Of a stretch of DNA of 64,000 bases, positions 61,691 to 64,000 are shown in pieces (position 1 is the first letter of the stretch; the number at the start of each line of letters is the position of its first letter). The notes beneath the pieces are model-generated. The model saw nothing but the letters and a program-made list of their open reading frames with translations. It made no database searches and was not told the DNA's origin. The position numbers and the translations under genes are program-made. The stretch comes from an uncultured Paracoccaceae bacterium (GTDB lineage: Bacteria > Pseudomonadota > Alphaproteobacteria > Rhodobacterales > Rhodobacteraceae), in NCBI GenBank assembly GCA_947495295.1, contig CANLYJ010000001.1, forward strand, positions 372,001-436,000, given 5' to 3'.

Positions 61691-62620
61691 TCAGCGCGCT
61701 CCCTTTTCATCTTGGTACATGGACCACAGGAAGTAGACGATAAAGCCCAGCATGATGAAGAACAGGACCACGGCAATGGCCGCCCCGTATCCCATGCGGA
61801 ACCCGAATTCGGATAGCGATTCCTCAAACATGTAGAATGACAGAACCCGTGTGGACCCGAACGGCCCGCCATTGGTCATCACGCTGATAAGATCGAAGGA
61901 CCGCAACGCGCCGATGATCGTCACCACAAAGGCGATGAAGGTGGCGGGCTTCAATTGCGGCAGGATCACATACCATAGCATCTTGCGGCCCTTGGCACCG
62001 TCGAGGCGCGCGGCCTCGACCTGTTCGGGGTCGACTGCGTTCAAGCCTGTCAGGTACAGGATCATGCAATAGGCTGTCTGTGGCCAAAGGCCAGCGGCGA
62101 TGATGCCGTAGGTGGCTGTGTTGGGGTTGCCCAGAACGCCGCCGCTGACATCAATACCGAACCAGCCGGTGATGACGTCGAACAGCCCGTCATTGGGCAG
62201 GTAGAACCATGAAAACACCAGACCGACAACAACCTGTGAAATTACGAAAGGAAAGAAGAACAGCGACTTGTAAAGGCGAATGCCAAAAACTGTCTGGTTC
62301 AGGAACAGAGCAATGAACAGGCCCGCCGGGATCGCCAGCAGATAAAGAACCAGCCAACGCAGATTGTTCCAGAATGACACCTCGAACTTGCGGTCAACAT
62401 TCTGATCACCGATGCCAAGAAGGCGTTCGTAATTGGCCGTCCCCACCCAGGTCTTGTCGCCCAACCCGTCCCATTGATGGAACGAAATCCAGAAGGATTG
62501 GCCGATCGGGATAATCACATAAACTGCGAAAAACAGCATGGCGGGTAGCAGAAACAGCCATGGCGTGATGGCAATCTCGTTGCGTTTATACCAGCCGCGA
62601 TTGGTATCTGCTGAGGACAT
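61691..62620 (-). CDS. Sugar ABC transporter permease, MalF-like
   Basis: A 309-residue inner-membrane protein with six hydrophobic segments and the loop V-E-A-A-R-L-D-G-A-K-G-R near residues 200-211. The ordered set binding protein, MalF-like, MalG-like and alpha-galactosidase points to import of alpha-galactosides. It follows the binding-protein gene after 129 bases holding two strong hairpins. The start M-S-S-A-D-T at 62620 is preceded by GGGAACC, a weak site. Confidence 0.92.
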   Translation of the reverse strand: MSSADTNRGWYKRNEIAITPWLFLLPAMLFFAVYVIIPIGQSFWISFHQWDGLGDKTWVGTANYERLLGIGDQNVDRKFEVSFWNNLRWLVLYLLAIPAGLFIALFLNQTVFGIRLYKSLFFFPFVISQVVVGLVFSWFYLPNDGLFDVITGWFGIDVSGGVLGNPNTATYGIIAAGLWPQTAYCMILYLTGLNAVDPEQVEAARLDGAKGRKMLWYVILPQLKPATFIAFVVTIIGALRSFDLISVMTNGGPFGSTRVLSFYMFEESLSEFGFRMGYGAAIAVVLFFIMLGFIVYFLWSMYQDEKGAR

Positions 62621-62684
62621 GTCTTTGGTTCCCTTCGGATCAACACATGCGAAAAGCCATTAGGCCTTGCGGATGGGTTGGTGG

Positions 62685-62715
62685 TTGCATCCGTCTTTTG
62701 GCAAGACGGATGCAA
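62685..62715 (-). promoter_or_regulatory. Perfect 13-bp hairpin between binding protein and permease
   Basis: TTGCATCCGTCTT (62685-62697) and AAGACGGATGCAA (62703-62715) form a perfect stem around a 5-base loop. Together with the palindrome at 62720-62745 it makes two tandem hairpins directly after the binding-protein gene. Likely protects the upstream mRNA or reduces read-through. Confidence 0.65.
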
Positions 62716-62719
62716 TGGC

Positions 62720-62745
62720 GTAAGATGGGTTTAAACCCATCTTAC
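62720..62745. repeat. Perfect palindrome GTAAGATGGG...CCCATCTTAC, copy 2
   Basis: 26 bases identical to 49281-49306, centred on TTTAAA, lying 4 bases beyond the binding-protein stop codon. The same placement just behind a stop codon is seen for copy 1 after cydB. Confidence 0.85.
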
Positions 62746-62749
62746 CTGT

Positions 62750-64000
62750 TTACTGATAGATGCGCTGACGGGTCTCTTCCAGACGCGCCAGGATATCTTC
62801 CAGATTGTCCGGGAACACCATGAACTCTTGCAGACCTTCCATGCCAACCGATGCCATCTCGGCCGAGAAGTCACGGTCAAAGAACTGCATGATGCCGCCA
62901 TTTGCATTGCTCGACAGCATCTCAAACCCCTGCTCCAGGAACTTGTCATTGTCGATGGATGCATTGGCATTCACAGGCAGCTGACCCAGCGCTTCACCGC
63001 CGTTGATTTCGGTCTGAACCTCAGCCGAGGTGACAAAGCGCAGGAATTCCTTGGCCGCGTCAACGTTCTGGGCACCGGATGCGATGTGGAACGTGTCGGT
63101 GGGCGCATCTTCGGCGTAATCGACATCAGGGTTGATGACCGGGAACTGATAAAAGTCCAGTTGATCATCAGTCAAACCACCATCACGCATCGCGGCAACC
63201 GCAAAGTTACCCATCAGGTAAGACGCCGCTTCGCCATTCAGCATGAAGGGCAAGGCTTCCTGCCAGCTGAAGTTCTGGTGATCGTCGATAAAGGCACCCA
63301 TATCGATCAGCTGACGCCAATTGGCGAATGTTTGACGGACGCGGTCGTCGGTCCATTCAATCTCGCCACGGGCCAGGGCAATGTGGAAATCATAGCCGTT
63401 GGTGCGCGAGTTGATGTAGTCGAACCAGCCACCAGCGGTCCACAGAAACTTGGTCCCGATGGTGTAGCACTTCACGCCATTATCCAGCAGTGTCTGGCAA
63501 TTGGCGACTTCTTCTTCCCATGTGGTGGGCTCAGACAGACCATATTGATCAAAGATGTCTTTGCGGTAGTAAACGCCCCATTGGTAGTAGGTATAGGGCA
63601 CGCCCCACTGCTTATCGTCCAGGGTCATCGCACCTTTCGTGGATGCCAATGCCTCGAATTCAGGCTCCGCCCACAGGTCAGAGATGTCTGCAAACAGGCC
63701 GGCATCCACATAAGGACGCATCCGGTTGGCAGCATACCAGTTCACCACGTCGGGCGGGTTTGCACCCAGCGCGTTACGGATCTGGGTTTTCCAGGCCTCG
63801 CGGTCAACGATTGTCAGGTCGATCTCCAACTCGGGGTGCAGCGCACCGAAATCTTCAACCAGACCTTCCATCACAGCACGGGGCGCCGGGTTTGACATGT
63901 CCGAGATGATCTTGAGTTCGCCAGAGAGCGCGTGCCCGTCAGCGAAAGCGGATGATGCTGTCACGCCAGCAGCAACCAACGTCGCAAGCGACGTCTTGAG
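62750..64000 (-). CDS. CUT1 sugar ABC transporter substrate-binding protein, 5' end cut by the window edge
   Basis: At least 416 residues of a periplasmic SBP family 1 protein. The visible N-terminus L-K-T-S-L-A-T-L-V-A-A-G-V-T-A-S-S-A-F-A-D-G is the end of a signal peptide, so the start codon lies just beyond 64000; the TTG at 63979 is inside the signal sequence. The mature part shows the MalE-type fold (W-G-V-P-Y-T-Y-Y-Q-W-G-V-Y-Y-R, G-E-A-A-S-Y-L-M-G-N). It is the first visible gene of the galactoside operon and should bind alpha-galactosides such as raffinose or melibiose (inference from neighbours). Confidence 0.92.
   Translation of the reverse strand, partial: LKTSLATLVAAGVTASSAFADGHALSGELKIISDMSNPAPRAVMEGLVEDFGALHPELEIDLTIVDREAWKTQIRNALGANPPDVVNWYAANRMRPYVDAGLFADISDLWAEPEFEALASTKGAMTLDDKQWGVPYTYYQWGVYYRKDIFDQYGLSEPTTWEEEVANCQTLLDNGVKCYTIGTKFLWTAGGWFDYINSRTNGYDFHIALARGEIEWTDDRVRQTFANWRQLIDMGAFIDDHQNFSWQEALPFMLNGEAASYLMGNFAVAAMRDGGLTDDQLDFYQFPVINPDVDYAEDAPTDTFHIASGAQNVDAAKEFLRFVTSAEVQTEINGGEALGQLPVNANASIDNDKFLEQGFEMLSSNANGGIMQFFDRDFSAEMASVGMEGLQEFMVFPDNLEDILARLEETRQRIYQ

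Noticed and set aside
1-64000. CRISPR array, prophage, insertion sequence or integrase
   Set aside because: No regularly spaced direct repeats, no transposase, integrase or phage structural gene was seen; the repeats found are isolated palindromes.

Overview
The window reads as a chromosomal segment of a marine, Roseobacter-type alphaproteobacterium (Rhodobacteraceae, Yoonia/Loktanella-like). This rests on gene families and gene order (narR-narK-narK-narGHJI-ppiC, divergent hemE/hemC, membrane-anchored cytochrome c552, CUT1 sugar importers with ROK control), a GC content that looks like the high fifties, and very compact operons with 4-base ATGA overlaps. No insertion sequence, prophage or CRISPR array was seen. 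A perfect PpsR/CrtJ-type box between hemE and hemC suggests an aerobic anoxygenic phototroph or a descendant of one; no photosynthesis genes lie in the window itself.

Layout. (1) 1-2.9 kb: an operon of unrecognised genes plus a stand-alone LuxR-type HTH, cut by the left edge, followed by a clear terminator and a convergent MepA-like metallopeptidase with no signal peptide. (2) 4.0-7.4 kb: a cassette of a BASS-family transporter, an FAD dehydrogenase and an SDR. (3) 7.3-12.3 kb: LysR regulator divergent from dabB-dabA, a dissolved-inorganic-carbon pump. (4) 12.5-20.0 kb: a CUT1 sugar ABC operon with its own ROK repressor, ATPase, Gfo/Idh/MocA oxidoreductase and, unexpectedly, a PP2C-type phosphatase; a 23-bp near-perfect palindrome upstream is the likely operator. 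(5) 20-27.4 kb: prephenate dehydratase, cytochrome c552 and a yejABEF-type peptide importer. (6) 27.5-39.7 kb: a complete respiratory nitrate reductase locus with two separate NarK transporters, a NarR-type Crp/Fnr regulator and FNR boxes. (7) 39.7-44.1 kb: DD-carboxypeptidase, ClpS, an RsmC-like methyltransferase, an SDR lacking the catalytic Lys, and a small lipoprotein. (8) 44.2-51.7 kb: heme genes hemF, hemE and hemC, a D-2-hydroxyacid dehydrogenase, tRNA-Met and a cyanide-insensitive-type bd oxidase (cydAB). (9) 51.9-52.7 kb: hiuH-rbsD. (10) 52.7-64 kb: a long galactoside operon on the minus strand (ABC importer, alpha- and beta-galactosidase, mutarotase and most of the De Ley-Doudoroff galactose pathway), cut by the right edge.

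How it fits together. Regions 6 and 8 form a low-oxygen respiration block: nitrate respiration, a high-affinity quinol oxidase and heme supply, joined by FNR, PpsR and possible Irr sites. Regions 4 and 10 are carbohydrate uptake systems with hairpins between the binding-protein gene and the first permease, which would allow unequal expression. Several dispersed palindromic repeats, three kinds and two of them present twice, sit just behind genes and may act as terminators or mRNA-protecting hairpins.
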